Part shown: positions 32,990-44,587 of the stretch, piece after piece | Position numbering within the stretch: the first letter of the stretch is position 1 | How the letters are laid out: the number at the start of each line of letters is the position of its first letter | DNA from: Mycogone perniciosa | Lineage: Eukaryota > Ascomycota > Sordariomycetes > Hypocreales > Hypocreaceae | Length of the DNA stretch: 64,000 bases | Reading direction: 5' to 3' | Assembly: GCA_025331125.1 (NCBI GenBank) | Contig: JAOALB010000161.1 | Coordinates: 1 to 64,000 of the forward strand | Made by a program: the position numbers and the translations under genes | Notes under the pieces: generated by a model | What the model was told of the DNA's origin: nothing | Database searches by the model: none | Seen by the model: the letters and a program-made list of their open reading frames with translations, nothing else

Positions 32990-35900
32990 GGCTATGATTG
33001 CTATGAGTTCGTAAAAGAATTTCGGATGCTCACGATGCTAAAAGGCGAAATCGCCACGATAGTGGATATCAAAGAAAGATTTTATGTTTGAGACAATGAA
33101 GGATCTATGAATGGAGATGTCTTAGGGGATGGACGGGTAGATGTACTGCTTTGCGCTCTAATGTATAACTATATCTGTGGAGGCCTTGAGAAACACGTGT
33201 CACCACATCTTTATTCAGAGATAGGCTGTGTAAATAGGCACCGAGATACCACAGAATTGTATGCAAGCGTGCGCAAGGGTTGTCAAATGGTGGAGGCTGC
33301 CTGCCTTGTTGTTAAACAATGGAGCAGTTGAGGGCACAGCCTAGAATGGCGGCGCGCGCTGTTAGCTATCCAACTAGAGTAATATCAATTGGTTGATAAA
33401 TACTTGTAGCGCGTGTTCATGCTCATTTGTATATCCTAGGTCAAAGAGGACATACATCTGTAACAGAGGAATGAGGAAGCACGTGGGTCAATCATAGAAA
33501 TCATCGGTATTTTGCTTCTCCATCATGCTAGTTATCCTGTTAGCCCTGTCCAGACACTCTCGTTGTCTTCCAGACGGATTAAAGTCTTCTCGGTGAGCCG
33601 CAAAGGGCATTGCGACTACAATGGTATGATGATTGGATGGGACAAGGAAACAATGGAGCCTTGAACTGGCTGACAGCAAGGCAACCACGAGAGAAAAACA
33701 GCGCACTGGAGGAGGCGGTGACGCCCTGGGCGCTTTTCTCGGGAGCGTAGGCCGGTGAAGGCTGCGTAGCATGGACAAGATGTCTGACTGCCAGGAGGGA
33801 GAAGTCAGCTCGCTGAAAGGGAGCACCGAACCCGATTGCGGCAGAGGAAGTGTACACTCTGACAGTCATACGCTCGGGGTAGTCAGCCTAAGAAAAAATG
33901 AACTCACAGACTTGGAGGAAGCTGGGATATCAGAGAGCGAGATTTGTGGTAGTAGATGGTAACGCTGAGGCGACCTTCTAGGCAGCAGGAAAAGGAGTAT
34001 AGTTGGGCAGCAGCGCATGGGGATTTCCTTTCCGCCACGTCACCAAAATACGATTAAGCTACTCCGTACAAAGACTCTTAGTTTTAAAATTGTAACTAGC
34101 TAACGTGTTGATATGAGATCGGATCTTATTAGAGGAAGCTAACTAGAGAACATCTATATGCCTCCATACTTCGTACCTTCCCACCGTTCATGATAGGGAC
34201 GGCACCGTGTCCGCAAATGGCCACTCGATTGCAATCAAGTGACTCCAGACCGGCGTAGAAAAAGGGCCTCGAATCTCCTTGGCGCGGAGCTCGAGTTCAT
34301 TCACCTAAAGCTTGGAATGGGACAGCTGACTTATGGTGATATCAAGCCCATATGCGAGCAGGTTAGGTCTCAAGCTCCGGGTTGAGCCCCGGCTGACATC
34401 GCTTGTGTCAGTTCGCCGCCGTGCAGGAGAGCGCAAAGCCCCTAAGGTGGAGGAGACGGCCGCTGTTTTGCCCCTAGCGTTGTTGGGCTGATCGTCGTGG
34501 TGGTTGTGGTTTCATACAACAGGCTTGGTAGGCAGACAGAATACCCGGGTCGCGCATCAGCTAGCGCTGGGGATAACGCTAATGCACAGGATACTCCAGC
34601 AGGTAGGCATCGAGTCACGATCCATCTCACACACTCTCTCTAAACAGAAAATATATTTTCTTGGTCCGGAAGCGCTGATGACTTGCCCCCGAGTCGTTAT
34701 TGGCTCCGGATGCTCCGTGCCTTTTCCCACTTCCCCTTTGGGATCTAACTATCTAAGTTATGCAATTAGATCAAGGCGACCAGCGCTAATGCGGGGCGCT
34801 GGAACAAAACGTAACCTAATGCAGGACCGTACCCATACACATCATGTACTCGTACCTGACATTGAGAAGGCAAAGCTTGGAGGACTGCCCCTCCTTCGAG
34901 ATTACGAGTACTTCCAGCTTGGTACTTGGCAGGTAGTTCAGAGCGCTCCACATGACAAGGCAGGGATGCTCTCACTGGCACGACCCAGGGCGTCGCTTGT
35001 TCGCCAGTGGGGCATTAGTTGCAGATCTCGCCAAGATGTGTAGGGTGCATGGCTCTCCGTACGCCATCGCTGAGATGGCGCGCTTGTCAGTGCCAGCCAC
35101 AACAGGCCATGTATCCTTGCAACCATTCCACGCCCCTAGTTACGTACCGACTGCTATGTGCACACCGTTGTATTCCTCAGCCTGATCTGCAGACACCCCA
35201 CCGGTTGAAGGGACCCACCACGCCAACGGACCGGAACTTGTGTCCTGTACTCCGTACTCCGTAGCTGTGCGCAGTACGGAGTACGAAGAATCAGTTCCAC
35301 AATCGCACGTCCCATTACAATGTGGAAATGAGCGTGGCTAATTTTGGCTCACAATGGCTGATGTTGATGGATCAAAGATGTGTCTAGAGCGGCTGAAAGT
35401 CGCCCCCGCTGGTATTGTGGTGTATTTCGTCGGCGGTAGCCAACGGAAGAGTTACCCGGTCTGTTCTGGACTGCCCGCACGGGACCCCCAGGGGCATCAT
35501 AATAACAAGTTCTTCACGGGAACCCTTTGATCATGTTGATGAGTCGCACTGTCGGCGTTACCAGGCGGGATTTAGACCTGTGGGGGATAGAAAGTACCCG
35601 GATTATTAAGATCTTGACACTAGAGGCAGTGTTGCATCAGAAATGCGGCAGGCACATTCATGTCCATAGATCCGTGACTATCCCATCACGTCACCAAGAA
35701 CATTTCCCCGGTACAGGTTTCAAATGCAACATAATCTGCGCTGAGGTGTACACCTCACTTGTGCTGGTCTGGTATAAAGGTTTGACAACGGGTTTGTCTC
35801 GATCGACCCGCCTACTAAGGGTCATTTCCGCATCGGAGACCCTTTGCACACGGTCTTGTTACATACTCTCTACAACATCGACTCTCTCCCCTAGCTAGTT

Positions 35901-36447
35901 ACTGAGATCATTTTTACCCTCCCCAGAAGACTCCTAATAGTGTTTTTAGTCAAGAGAGAAATAGGTAATCCCTCTATCTTCATACTAGAATAGGAAACTA
36001 GAATATTCGGCAAAATGCTAGTAAACCCGGTTGCCAAGGTGTCCCTTGGATGTCTACTATGGAGATTCTATCTTAAACTCCTGTATTCATCGGGAACAAC
36101 ATAGACACATCCCCGATTACAAGATAAATGTGCCAAAAAATTATTAATTCTATATATAATTGACCGATTACTCTGTCCCAAGACATGATATTTCATGTCT
36201 GTTTGCGGTGTGATAGTTATATATGGACCCCCTGCGTTGGGTCTTCAAACGAAACGCCCTTGTGCTAAAGTGAAATAGCCCAATAATGACAGGAAATATC
36301 AAAGGGGGTAAACGACAGTATACGTGATGTATTTTTGAAAAGGCACCAAAACTCCTCCCTATAGATCCGCCCTCACCTCTTGTCAGCTAAGCCATACAGC
36401 AAAGAGGAGAAAAAGGTGGCAGCGATGCTACATTAAGCGATTCAAGT
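32990..36447. other. 3.5-kb intergenic region with decayed sequence
   Basis: Many short ORFs on both strands (33107-33962, 34442-35898) overlap each other and none shows a domain or protein-like pattern that I can support. A cluster of TACTCCGTA/TACGGAGTA words forms an inverted repeat at 35247-35284, with one more at 34060-34068. Confidence 0.35.
35247..35284. repeat. Inverted repeat built from TACTCCGTA words
   Basis: GTACTCCGTA followed by an overlapping second TACTCCGTA (35248-35263) faces TACGGAGTAC at 35275-35284 across an 11-base gap. It can form a short hairpin. It is part of the window-wide enrichment of this 9-mer. Confidence 0.75.
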
Positions 36448-36762
36448 TTATTCCTTATTCCGACTTGGGCCATCAAGCCTTGCTATCCTCGCTCTTGGTG
36501 CTTTCAACTTTCTTTTCTCGAATCTCCGGGCGCCCCAATACGACCTTCCCTCCACGAAGCCATTCATGACGAGGAAGTCATGCAAGTTCATGTAATCCAG
36601 GGGAAGCCATTCACCCTCCTTCCGCTTCCCAGTAAAACTCATGTTGACCCAGTCGCGACTCTCCTCCTTTATTTCGTAGCCCCTAACGTCGCGCAGCGTC
36701 TTGACCAGCTCTTTGCGGTCGTCGACGGTGTCGCAAACGATGATGCTATCGAACTCGCTCAT
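36448..36762 (-). CDS. Small hypothetical protein (104 residues) with 5' UTR intron
   Basis: I choose the ATG at 36762 (MSEFDSIIVCDTVDDRKELV). The longer in-frame reading upstream crosses a clear intron (36775-36831, GTAAGT donor, CTCCAG acceptor) that would sit in the 5' UTR. The product is 104 residues, with an N-terminal alternating strand/helix pattern (CDTVDDRKELVKTLRDVRGY), a central DWVNMSFTGKRKEGEWLPLD block and a strongly basic C-terminus (RRFEKRKLKAPRARIARL). No family or catalytic motif is recognised. The splice-supported leader and codon regularity argue for a real gene. Its role is unknown. Confidence 0.55.
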   Translation of the reverse strand: MSEFDSIIVCDTVDDRKELVKTLRDVRGYEIKEESRDWVNMSFTGKRKEGEWLPLDYMNLHDFLVMNGFVEGRSYWGARRFEKRKLKAPRARIARLDGPSRNKE

Positions 36763-37022
36763 TTTGTGTGTGGTCTGGAGAATGTAAGCATTTTTGTCGG
36801 GTAATGGATTATGGATTATGGCCGGACTTACCTGGATGAATCTGTTGAATTTTTGGTATTTCGTGTTTGTGTGTATGTGCACAAGATGAAGTTGTGGAAA
36901 ATACAAGTTCAAAGAACCTGCTTCAGGATAGGCCTGTTTGCCTCTTTCGTATGGGACTGAGATGAGAGTTGACAGCAAATTTAGTGTCCCAAAGACGAGT
37001 GCTAATCTAGAAAGATTAAGGG

Positions 37023-37232
37023 AGCCTTTGAGGCGATAAAATGCTATATAGGAAGAGAAGGGAAGTCCTATCTATAACAGGGGCGCATAATGAGGCATTT
37101 ATATATTGGAAAATGCGGAAGCGCGGTCACTGGGCCGACCTGATCTGTACATAACTTCTTTATCCTAGCATAGCACGTCATCTTGCCCCAAGAGGATTGG
37201 CGGCCGTTGCGCCGTACCACGTTAATTGCAAC
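37023..37232. repeat. Dispersed repeat copy 3 (diverged)
   Basis: Shares GAGGCGATAAAATGCTATATA with copy 2 near 14409-14429, then CCTAGCATAGCACGTC and a diverged GTACCACGTTAATTG where copies 1 and 2 read CATAGGACGTTAATGG. It ends in a short CAA run where they have ATC. It lies over 22 kb from the other copies. Confidence 0.55.
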
Positions 37233-38573
37233 AACAACGCTCCACAATAAGTCAGAAAGTAAAAATATATTGCGAGTAAAAATCGTTAATGTGACCATAA
37301 ATGTACTGTAATATATAGCCAAAGTCCATGGTAATCTATTCTTATAATATTTTGTAAGGATTCTGAAGAGTGCTTCTTAATTGAAGATACATACATAGCA
37401 CAAAATCCTAAAGACAGTGTTAGTAATGTAATATGTCCCACTGTAAGCCACAGCCGCAACTACGAGTTATGCCTGGCTTTTGTGCCGAGTATGCATCTTT
37501 TTGCGCTTTTTGCGTCAGCCAAAACTGGAGTCTACACTTTCCACTCAGACTTTGAGGCTATTTTCGGATGTCCGCAAGCACGTTCTGGGCTCGCAATTCA
37601 GCCGCCATTTACGGCATCGGGTCACCATCCTGCCTCCCCACAGCTCCATCGGCTGTGAATAAATGACAAGCGGTCTTGAGGACGTCGATTCCGAGCGCTA
37701 GGGCATTCGTGGGCGCAACCGGCCTCTGCAGCGCCATGTTAAGCCTGTATTTGGCCAACGTGGCGTAGGTATTCGGAATCCGTTAGCATATGTACACACT
37801 CGAAATAGGCAGTATGCCTTGCCTCACACTCTTACATCCAACAGCCCAAGTGGCTGTGTGTACATATCATAGTAGTGTCGGAGAATAAATCCCGGGTTCT
37901 CTCCAAGGGAGCTTGTCTATCTGCCTGGCAACATCCACTCCCCGGAGATGACCTAACTGTTCCTAGACGCTCTGCTACGATCATTTGCTAGACAGAGGGG
38001 TCTGGACTCTTACAACCCCGCCATCAGCCTGGTGTTAGAGTTTCTTGCCAATTGCAGGTGCAGGATCCGTTTCAGACACACCTTTGGGCAATCGCGAGCT
38101 CCCTCCCGAAGGCTGTGAAGCACCAGACTTCCCTGACTTAGGCTACCCAACGACGGACGAATCAGCCAAGGCAGGTTTGAATGATTTGAAGAGGACTATC
38201 GAGCATAGGAAAGCATTTGTAGAGATGGATGTACAATCCGCCTAGCGTATTTCTTTGGCGTAATAAATAACGCCACACCTCCAATTCAAAGTTTGGTGAA
38301 TCAATCAATCTCCCGCCACCAAGGCGCTCGTTACGTCTTCCCCCCGAGTTACTTCATTATTTGGCTACAGTTATAAATACTTGACCAGACAGGTCATACA
38401 TCAGCACTGTTGTTAGCACCCTTCGAGCAATCAGGATAGGGCTCTCTTTTCTCCTTAGCGCTGCCCTTATCCCATCATCACCGACATTGTTTCCTCTCCT
38501 CTGTCTCCCCTCCGGTTTAGCTCGAGCCGCCTCGAAAGGCAGACATTTATCCGCGCCCCGTCCTGAGGCAGAG
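37233..38573. promoter_or_regulatory. Upstream region of the Ca2+-ATPase gene
   Basis: No gene is supported. An open frame at 38045-38245 starts with TTG and may be a remnant. A TATAAATA motif at 38372-38379 lies ~195 bases before the chosen ATG, inside a typical pyrimidine-rich leader (CTCTTTTCTCC near 38440-38455). It is a plausible core promoter for the ATPase. Confidence 0.4.
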
Positions 38574-41500
38574 ATGAGCTCCAGTACTTGTGACGCGCCT
38601 GATGCTGGCTTGCTCGCGCCCCCGATAGGTCTGCGACCGAGACAAGACCCAGTTAGCCCGAATTCGTTCTATTCAGGCGATGTTACCACGGTAGTGGCTT
38701 CCAGCTCAACTCAAATAAATAAATACAAGATGTCGCCGGCAAACGATAAGATCATGAATGATGACACCGCGTTGAGTCCCGACGCCAGAACCGAAGAGGA
38801 CTTCCAGGTCGAAAACAACCCGTTCGCCTTCACGCCCGGCCAGCTGAACAAGATGTTCAACCCAAAGAATCTTTCCGCATTCTACCAATTGGGTGGCATG
38901 CGTGGCTTTGAAAGGGGCTTACGAACCGATCGTAAAGCTGGACTGAGTACCGATGAGAATCGACTTGAGGGCTATGTCACGTTTGGCGAGGCCACGCCAA
39001 AAAAGGGTGGCAAGTTGGTACCTGCAGACGTGACCGCCGAGCCTGCGCATCATCCGACAATTCGTACGACGTCTCGTATAACCTCGAGATCGAACCAGAC
39101 CCCCGAAAACTTCCAAGACCGATACCGCGTTTTCAGAGACAATCGACTACCTGAAAAGAAGGGCAAGAGCTTGCTGGAGCTCATGTGGATTACGTACAAT
39201 GACAAGGTTTTGATTCTTTTGTCTATTGCTGCCGCCATCAGTCTTGCTGTTGGCCTTTACCAGACCTTTGGTGGGCAACACAAAGACGGTGAGCCAAAAG
39301 TGGAATGGGTCGAGGGTGTTGCCATTATTGTTGCCATTGCCATCGTCGTCATTGTCGGATCACTCAACGATTATTCCAAGGAACGGCAGTTTGCGAAACT
39401 AAATAAGAAGAAACAAGATCGAAACATCAAAGTCGTGCGTTCTGGAACAACAATGGAGATTTCTGTCTACGATGTCATGGTTGGCGACGTGGTTCACCTG
39501 GAGCCTGGTGACTTGGTTCCTGTCGACGGAATTCTTATCGAGGGATTTGATGTGAAATGCGACGAGTCTCAGACAACTGGCGAGTCAGATATTATCCGCA
39601 AACGACCTGCCGACGAAGTATTCGAAGCTATCGAGAACAACGAAAACCTCAAGAAGATGGACCCCTTTATTCAATCTGGTGCCCGAATCATGCAGGGTGT
39701 TGGCACATTTATGGTCACTTCAACTGGTATCTACTCATCCTATGGCAAGACTCTCATGACACTCAACGAGGACCCGGAGATGACTCCTCTTCAGGCCAAG
39801 CTCAACGTTATTGCCACATACATTGCTAAGCTTGGTGGTGCCGCTGGTCTGGCCTTGTTTCTTGTCCTCTTTATTCTGTTCCTCGTACGCCTGCCTGGTC
39901 AAGACAATCTAACACCCGCTGAAAAGGGACAAAATTTCCTCAACATCTTCATTGTAGTGGTCACAGTCATTGTCGTTGCCGTTCCTGAAGGTCTCCCCCT
40001 TGCCGTAACACTGGCTCTGGCCTTCGCTACAACCCGCATGTTGAGGGACGCCAACTTGGTGCGACACTTGAAAGCTTGCGAGGTCATGGGCAATGCAACA
40101 ACAATCTGCTCGGACAAGACGGGAACTCTCACACAGAACAAGATGCAAGTCGTGGCTGGAACCATTGGAACTAAGCACAAATTTGGCGGATCTCGTCAAC
40201 ACGACAAACCCGATGCCCGGCTTGATGAAAAACAACCAGGAAGCGGCGGCATGTCTGCTTCCGAATCCGTCAAGATGCTCAGTGCTCCCGTCAAGGACCT
40301 GTTGTTGAAGTCTATTACCTTGAATTCCACCGCTTTCGAAGGCGAAGTCGACGGAGAAAAGACGTTTATCGGCTCGAAGACGGAGACCGCTCTTCTTATC
40401 TTTGCTAGAGCTCATTTGGGTATGGGTCCTGTTAGTGAGCTACGAGAGAACGCCGCAACGCTGCAAATCATCCCCTTTGACTCCGGCCGCAAGTGCATGG
40501 GTATCGTTGCTCAACTTCCAAACGGACTGGCTAGGCTCTACGTCAAGGGTGCTTCGGAAATCTTGCTTGCTAAGTGCACGCAAACTCTACAAGACCCGAC
40601 TGTGGATGCTACCACCATCCAAATGACGACTGAGAATGTGGAAACGATCAACCAGCTCATTTATTCCTATGCGACCCGTTCCCTGCGAACCATTGGCATC
40701 TGCTACAAGGATTTCGAGGTCTGGCCTCCACGCACCGCTCGCAAAGGTGGAGGCAAAGGCGACATTCTGTTTGAGGATTTGTTCCAGAACATGACTTTCA
40801 TCAGTGTGGTGGGCATTCAAGATCCCCTTCGTGAAGGCGTCTTCGAGGCTGTCCAGCTATGCCAAAAGGCTGGTGTGGTCGTCCGCATGGTCACTGGCGA
40901 CAACAAGATTACTGCCCAGGCTATTGCCAAGGAGTGCGGCATCCTGCAGCCTGACAGTCTTGTCATGGAAGGCCCGGATTTCCGCAACTTGAGCACGTAT
41001 GAACAAAACGAAATCATCCCCAGGCTGCACGTGCTCGCAAGATCCAGCCCACAGGATAAGCGTATCCTTGTCAAGAGACTCAAGGACATGGGTGAGACTG
41101 TTGCTGTTACCGGTGACGGTACCAATGATGCCCCTGCTCTGAAGATTGCTGACGTTGGTTTCTCCATGGGTATTGCTGGTACTGAAGTTGCCAAGGAAGC
41201 ATCAGCTATCATCTTGATGGATGACAACTTCGCTAGCATTGTCAAGGCTCTCAAATGGGGTCGTGCCGTCAACGATGCTGTCAAGCGTTTCCTACAGTTC
41301 CAGCTAACCGTCAACATCACTGCCGTCGTGCTCACCTTTGTCACTGCAGTTTCAAGCGACAGAGAACAGTCAGTTCTGAGAGCAGTTCAGTTGCTGTGGG
41401 TTAACCTGATCATGGATACGCTGGCAGCGCTGGCTCTCGCAACCGACCCGCCACGGGAGAGTATTCTAGACAGGAAGCCCGAGCTCAAGGGCTCCTCTAT

Positions 41501-42422
41501 CATTTCTCCAACTATGTGGAAGATGATTATTGGTCAAGCAATCTATCAGCTCGCCATTACCTTCATGTTGTACTACGGCGGCAACAAGGTTATCGATCCC
41601 TTTTTGGGACCCAACCCCAGACCAGAAGACATCACCGGTAAGGAAGACATTGATACGCTGGTCTTTAATACGTTTGTTTGGATGCAGATCTTCAACCAAT
41701 GGAAGTAAGTAAACTTGATTATCTTGAGCTGTGGACTTGCAATATGCTAACATGCTGGTAGCAACCGTCGCTTGGACAACAAGTTCAACATCTTTGAAGG
41801 TTTGACGCGGAATTGGTTCTTTATTGCCATCAGTGCCATTATGTGTGGAGGTCAGGTATTGATCATCTTTTTTGGTGGCGCTGCTTTCCAGATTGCCTCC
41901 AAGAGGCAGCTCCCTGTCATGTGGGGAATTGCTATCGTTCTTGGCTTCCTCTCGATTCCCTTTGGAGTCTTGATTCGCCTTGTCCCGGATCGGGTGGTCG
42001 TGGCTATGGTGCCGGCTTTCCTCAAGCGCAGGGCGAAACAGGTTCCCGGCTTAACGATTTCGGATGAAGAAATGGACATGTACCCAAAGCCGCTGGTTGA
42101 TGTTCATGACGAACTCAGCTTCCTTAGGCGCATGAAGGGAGGGCGCCTGAATAACCTGAAGTTCATTCAGCACCCCGAGAAGATGATTCAGCGATCGAGA
42201 AGTCCATCTCACTCTCGATCCAACTCTGTCAACGCGTCTGATACACCAGCACGCGAGGATGGCTTCCCGTTGCCTCCCACCGCGCTGGTATCGGGGCAGC
42301 GGTCTAGGTCAAATCGGTCAAGGTCCAACTCAGCCCTGGGAGCACCGACTGTCATGGCCGGTATTGTGGCAGCCGGAGTGGCCGCAGGATGGTCACCAAT
42401 CGGTCGACCGTCAGCAGGATAG
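38574..42422 (+). CDS. PMCA-type (P2B) Ca2+-transporting P-type ATPase
   Basis: Exon 1 is 38574-41704 and exon 2 is 41762-42422. The 57-nt intron (41705-41761, GTAAGT...GTAG) restores the family sequence FNQWNNRRLDNKFN. The product has 1263 residues. I start at ATG 38574 because the longer in-frame reading begins with TTG. Visible are a cytosolic N-tail, paired helices from ~residue 210, the actuator motif TGES (335-338), the Ca2+-site motif PEGL (471-474, Glu472), the phosphorylation site DKTGTLT with Asp514, the hinge TGDGTNDAP (846-854) and NLIMD in helix 6 (Asn944, Asp948). The Ser/Arg-rich C-tail (SRSPSHSRSNS) is a likely phosphoregulated region. It should export or sequester Ca2+ (vacuolar Pmc1-like or plasma membrane). 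Full-length and apparently functional. Confidence 0.97.
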
Positions 42423-43519
42423 AGAACAGTGGATACAGCAACAGCAGCGAACAAGATCAGAAGGGAACTCAGAAGCAGGGGACGGGCCAGTTGGTGTACA
42501 AAGAAGCGAGGCGCAGAAACCGGTGTAAACGGACTAATGGGGACTTTGTATCATACGGGAATCCTCTATGTTCTTTATTAATATTTTATCGTGTTTGTTT
42601 CTGGTTGGGCTAGCTATTAGTACTGTTGGGATGCCGGTCTATGGAAGGCGGTTGACATCACATCCATCGACTTAATGATTGTCGATATTGATATTGATAG
42701 AGAAGAAGAATTCAGTGGTAGTCGTACTGTCGGATAACGTCGGTCTTGTTGTTGGAATGATTAGAGATTGGGTATGCAAGGGACATTCATCTTACGCGAA
42801 GTGAAACAGAACACGCGTCTTCTCCTTTGTATGATAAAAAGACTGGAAGGGAATCGAATGAGGATTAAGAACAGAGGTCCGGCAACACAGGGAATAAGGA
42901 ACACGAGAAATTGAGCGGGATTCCAGGTGCCTAGAAATGCCCTATTGTTGTGATACGTTCAGACTGATTACGCGACCGTGTTACGCGGCACGTACACAGC
43001 CCAAAAAAAGGTTAAAAACATACTTTATCATTCCCTAATATTGCCTCCTCATATATTTCTTAAGTTGAAGTTAACAGGGGCAATGCTGCGTTCCTAATGC
43101 ATAGAATTCGCGTTGAAAGCGTTGACGGATTTCCGCCGGCAGCAAAATAGAAACACTAACAACTGAAGTTGAATTGATTTGTAGCTATGCCCTGTGTGAT
43201 AGAATGGTATACACGAGGAGAGGTTTCAAGATCACTGTGAGGAAAACCAGCCAATATACGAGCAAATCCGGTCACCGACATCCATCAGATATAGAAGTTA
43301 ACAGAGGTGAAAGATTAAGATGTAGTTTTGGCCATATGTTTTGTACGAGACAACTGTTGACTACACGCCACATTACGCAACAGTTGCAATTGGCCATCAA
43401 CCCAAACAAAGTCAAGTTGCGCGTTCGCCGATGTGTAGGCTAATTGTGGTTGATGGCTGGAGATTTCTCAACATATTATCAGCTGGCTCTTTTTCACACA
43501 ATTCTCTTAGCCGTGGTTT
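42423..43519. other. Intergenic, 3' side of the ATPase, no gene seen
   Basis: 3' UTR and spacer sequence. No ORF is supported and no repeat boundary was recognised. Confidence 0.4.
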
Positions 43520-44297
43520 TCAATTTTCTCTACAATCTAACCCCCTTTTTGTACACGTAGTACACGGCTCATTACCCACACGCGAACATTTCACCTTTCT
43601 AAAGCGGCAATATCCACATGCATTTTTCCGAATTCCCTTTACATCCGCAGCACAAGGTTCATTGTGATTACAGCGACACTTCTTCCTCCTTTGTCTGTAG
43701 GACCGACAATGCCTTGGGTTACGATAAATCTCTCCAACGCCACGTTTGGGTGAACTAGGGCGAGTATTAGTTATAGTATCCTGAAAAATGTGCATTTGGA
43801 GTAACCGACGAAAGAGGGGTATTGCATGGCGGTGGCAATTGCGTAGGTAGTTGTTGCCAGCTAGGCTTCTGGTTGTATTCTCGCAGATGACTATCTTGTA
43901 GTGATGGGTAGGCTAGTCCACTGGGACCCAACAGCAAGATGGGTAAACTCCGTTTCAACTTCTCTGTTTGTGGTTGTGGTCGCATTTCAGGCTTCATCAG
44001 ATCTGCAACGCAGCGCAAAACCCAAGATCCAGTGGAGATAAGGCTGCCTTGAAACTCAGACTGACGAAGAACCCACCCAAGAAGTTGGATGGCTTTGCAA
44101 GTAGATCCAGCTCGCGCGTTGATTCCACTGCAAATAGTCCTGGCATAGATTCCTTTCTGCTTTTGCCCCCAAACTAGGCCCTTGTCATGGCTAAGATGGC
44201 AGCGTCCTCCCTGGTAAACAAGGTAAGCTTCGATAAATTCAGATCCTGGAGTGTCGTCTGCTCCCCAGATGCAAACCCAGCTGTCACTGGAAGACAT
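43520..44297 (-). CDS. Zn2Cys6 zinc-cluster ORF with a duplicated half-cluster; gene structure uncertain
   Basis: Two overlapping minus-strand frames are present. The first (44297-43767, from ATG 44297, MSSSDSWVCIWGADD) has no known domain. The second (43795-43520) ends with a perfect Zn(II)2Cys6 cluster: C60-x2-C63-x6-C70-x7-C78-x2-C81-x6-C88 (numbered from ATG 43795). Exactly 30 residues earlier stands a degenerate copy, C30, Tyr33, C40, C48, including a second NEPC. The frames overlap by 29 bases with no convincing intron between them, so either an unusual splice or a frameshift links them, or they are separate. A cluster this near the C-terminus is not the usual transcription-factor layout. 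DNA binding is possible. It may be a decayed regulator. Confidence 0.5.
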
Positions 44298-44438
44298 TTT
44301 TTATCGTTTAATCCAAGACGAAATTTGCACTGGCATTCAAATGCAATATATATATATATATAGTCAATTGATATGCGTAATTTAGATCAGTAAGGGAGAT
44401 GTAACGCAAATGATCCCAACCAGTCAAATCTATGACTA

Positions 44439-44587
44439 TTACATGCCGCAAAGATCACAAATGTTAGTTTAGTACGAGACCCACATCCCGATTTTATATA
44501 GAAATGTACTTCTGTAGTATTGACCAATTAAAAATCAGGATATGGGTCTTGTACTAAACTAATATTTGTGGTCCTTGCGGCATGTAA
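44439..44587. repeat. Long imperfect palindrome (two ~60-bp arms, ~30-bp loop)
   Basis: The left arm (44439-44497, TTACATGCCGCAA...) is inverted at 44527-44587. By eye the arms differ at six positions in the aligned core, all transitions. The structure resembles a miniature foldback element or a hairpin-forming relic. It lies upstream of the zinc-cluster ORF. Target duplication was not identified. Confidence 0.8.

Noticed and set aside
33488..35898. Medium ORFs on both strands between the DUF7732-like and small hypothetical genes
   Set aside because: No domain, no signal peptide and no splice evidence; mutually overlapping frames.
38487..38573. Longer N-terminus of the Ca2+-ATPase
   Set aside because: The upstream in-frame extension begins with TTG; the first ATG is at 38574, and the extra residues are not family-like.
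39899..40415. Antisense ORFs in the Ca2+-ATPase gene
   Set aside because: They are complementary-frame shadows of a highly conserved coding region.
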